Shown piece by piece: positions 6,476 to 6,941 of a stretch of DNA of 6,941 bases. Each line of letters starts with the position of its first letter. The first letter of the stretch is position 1. The stretch is from Nanobdellota archaeon (GTDB taxonomy: Archaea; Thermoproteota; Nitrososphaeria; Nitrososphaerales; Nitrosopumilaceae). The DNA lies in NCBI GenBank assembly GCA_012030815.1, contig JAAUVF010000044.1, positions 1-6,941 of the forward strand, given 5' to 3'. The notes beneath the pieces are model-generated. The model ran no database searches. It was not told the origin of the DNA and saw nothing but the letters and a program-made list of their open reading frames with translations. The position numbers were made by a program, and so were the translations under genes.

Positions 6476-6941
6476 ATGGCCACTCTTAAAGAAATCATTC
6501 CTGTCTCAAATGAATTAATGAAAGATTATGGTTTGTGTGATAGTTGTTTAGGCAGACTTTTCTCTAAACAGCTAAAACTATCGTCTAACAAATTACTTGG
6601 AAAAAAATTAAAAATGTATACAACACAATCTACAAAAAAATGTTTTATTTGTAAAAATCTACTTGATAATCTTTCTAGTTATTTGAAATTGATGTTAGAT
6701 GCTTCATCCAAATATCGTTATACCTCTTTAGTAATTGGTGCTTTAATCAAACCTTCTATAATAGATAGAGATGATTACATTAAATCAAAATACAAACTAC
6801 GTGGAATTGATAGTGTTAAAACCGATATTACAAAAGAACTTGGAAAACAATTTGTAAAAAAAACAAAGAAAATAGCTTGACTTTCTAAATCCTGATCTAA
6901 CTTTTACAATTAATTTTAAAGATGAGTCATGTCAAATACGT
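6476..6941 (+). CDS. pus10: tRNA pseudouridine synthase Pus10, 5' part (one frameshift, runs off the window)
   Basis: Archaeal Pus10 makes pseudouridine 54 and 55 in the T loop of tRNAs. Only the N-terminal accessory domain is in the window. It has the zinc-binding pairs CDSC (C21, C24, in YGLCDSCLGR) and CFIC (C56, C59), and the family-typical stretch KYKLRGIDSVKTDITKELGKQF (about residues 102-123) that precedes the catalytic domain. The frame stops at TGA 6878-6880. Removing one T near 6877-6878 gives KKIADFLNPDLTF, a typical Pus10 continuation that stays open to the last base. The ATG at 6476 is preferred over the in-frame TTG at 6464 because the family begins close to this point. A weak TATA-like stretch lies at 6443-6451, but the 35-base gap after srp54 also allows cotranscription. 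The catalytic aspartate lies beyond the window. Confidence 0.9.

Noticed and set aside
6872..6884. Programmed +1 frameshift at GCT TGA C in pus10, resembling the bacterial prfB site
   Set aside because: The slip would re-pair poorly, archaea lack prfB-type control, and six other indels in the window point to sequence error.

Overview
The window looks like part of an AT-rich archaeal chromosome, most probably a marine ammonia-oxidising Nitrososphaerota (Nitrosopumilus-like). The main evidence is an archaeal-type Pus10, an archaeal SRP54, a Dph6-family diphthamide synthetase, a box C/D guide RNA, TATA-like boxes about 26 nt upstream of start codons (leaderless transcripts) and T-tract terminators. 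The lineage assignment is inference from protein style and base composition; no search was run.

Left half (1-4178), all on the + strand: a small one-pass membrane protein (182-502); a CHASE-domain sensor histidine kinase (636-2291) broken by three single-base frameshifts; two hydrophobic proteins of unknown function (2365-2958 with about six membrane segments, 3028-3330 with about three); and a secreted protein (3414-4178) with five perfect 12-bp tandem repeats, a charged helix and a beta-rich C-terminal part, broken by two compensating frameshifts. Most of these genes appear to have their own promoter.

Right half (4179-6941) concerns translation and protein targeting. A 65-nt box C/D sRNA with two guides lies at 4327-4391. 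It is followed by dph6 (4434-5122, one frameshift), which overlaps srp54 (5115-6440) by 8 nt, and then by pus10 (6476 to the window edge, one frameshift). One sRNA guide complements the anticodon loop of elongator tRNA-Met and places the methylation exactly on C34. The block therefore contains a predicted tRNA 2'-O-methylation guide, a tRNA pseudouridine synthase, an EF-2 modification enzyme and the SRP GTPase.

Seven frameshifts in four genes, two of them housekeeping genes, and most of them single missing bases at or beside homopolymers, point to sequencing or assembly indels rather than gene decay. The broken genes are annotated here as single reconstructed coding regions.
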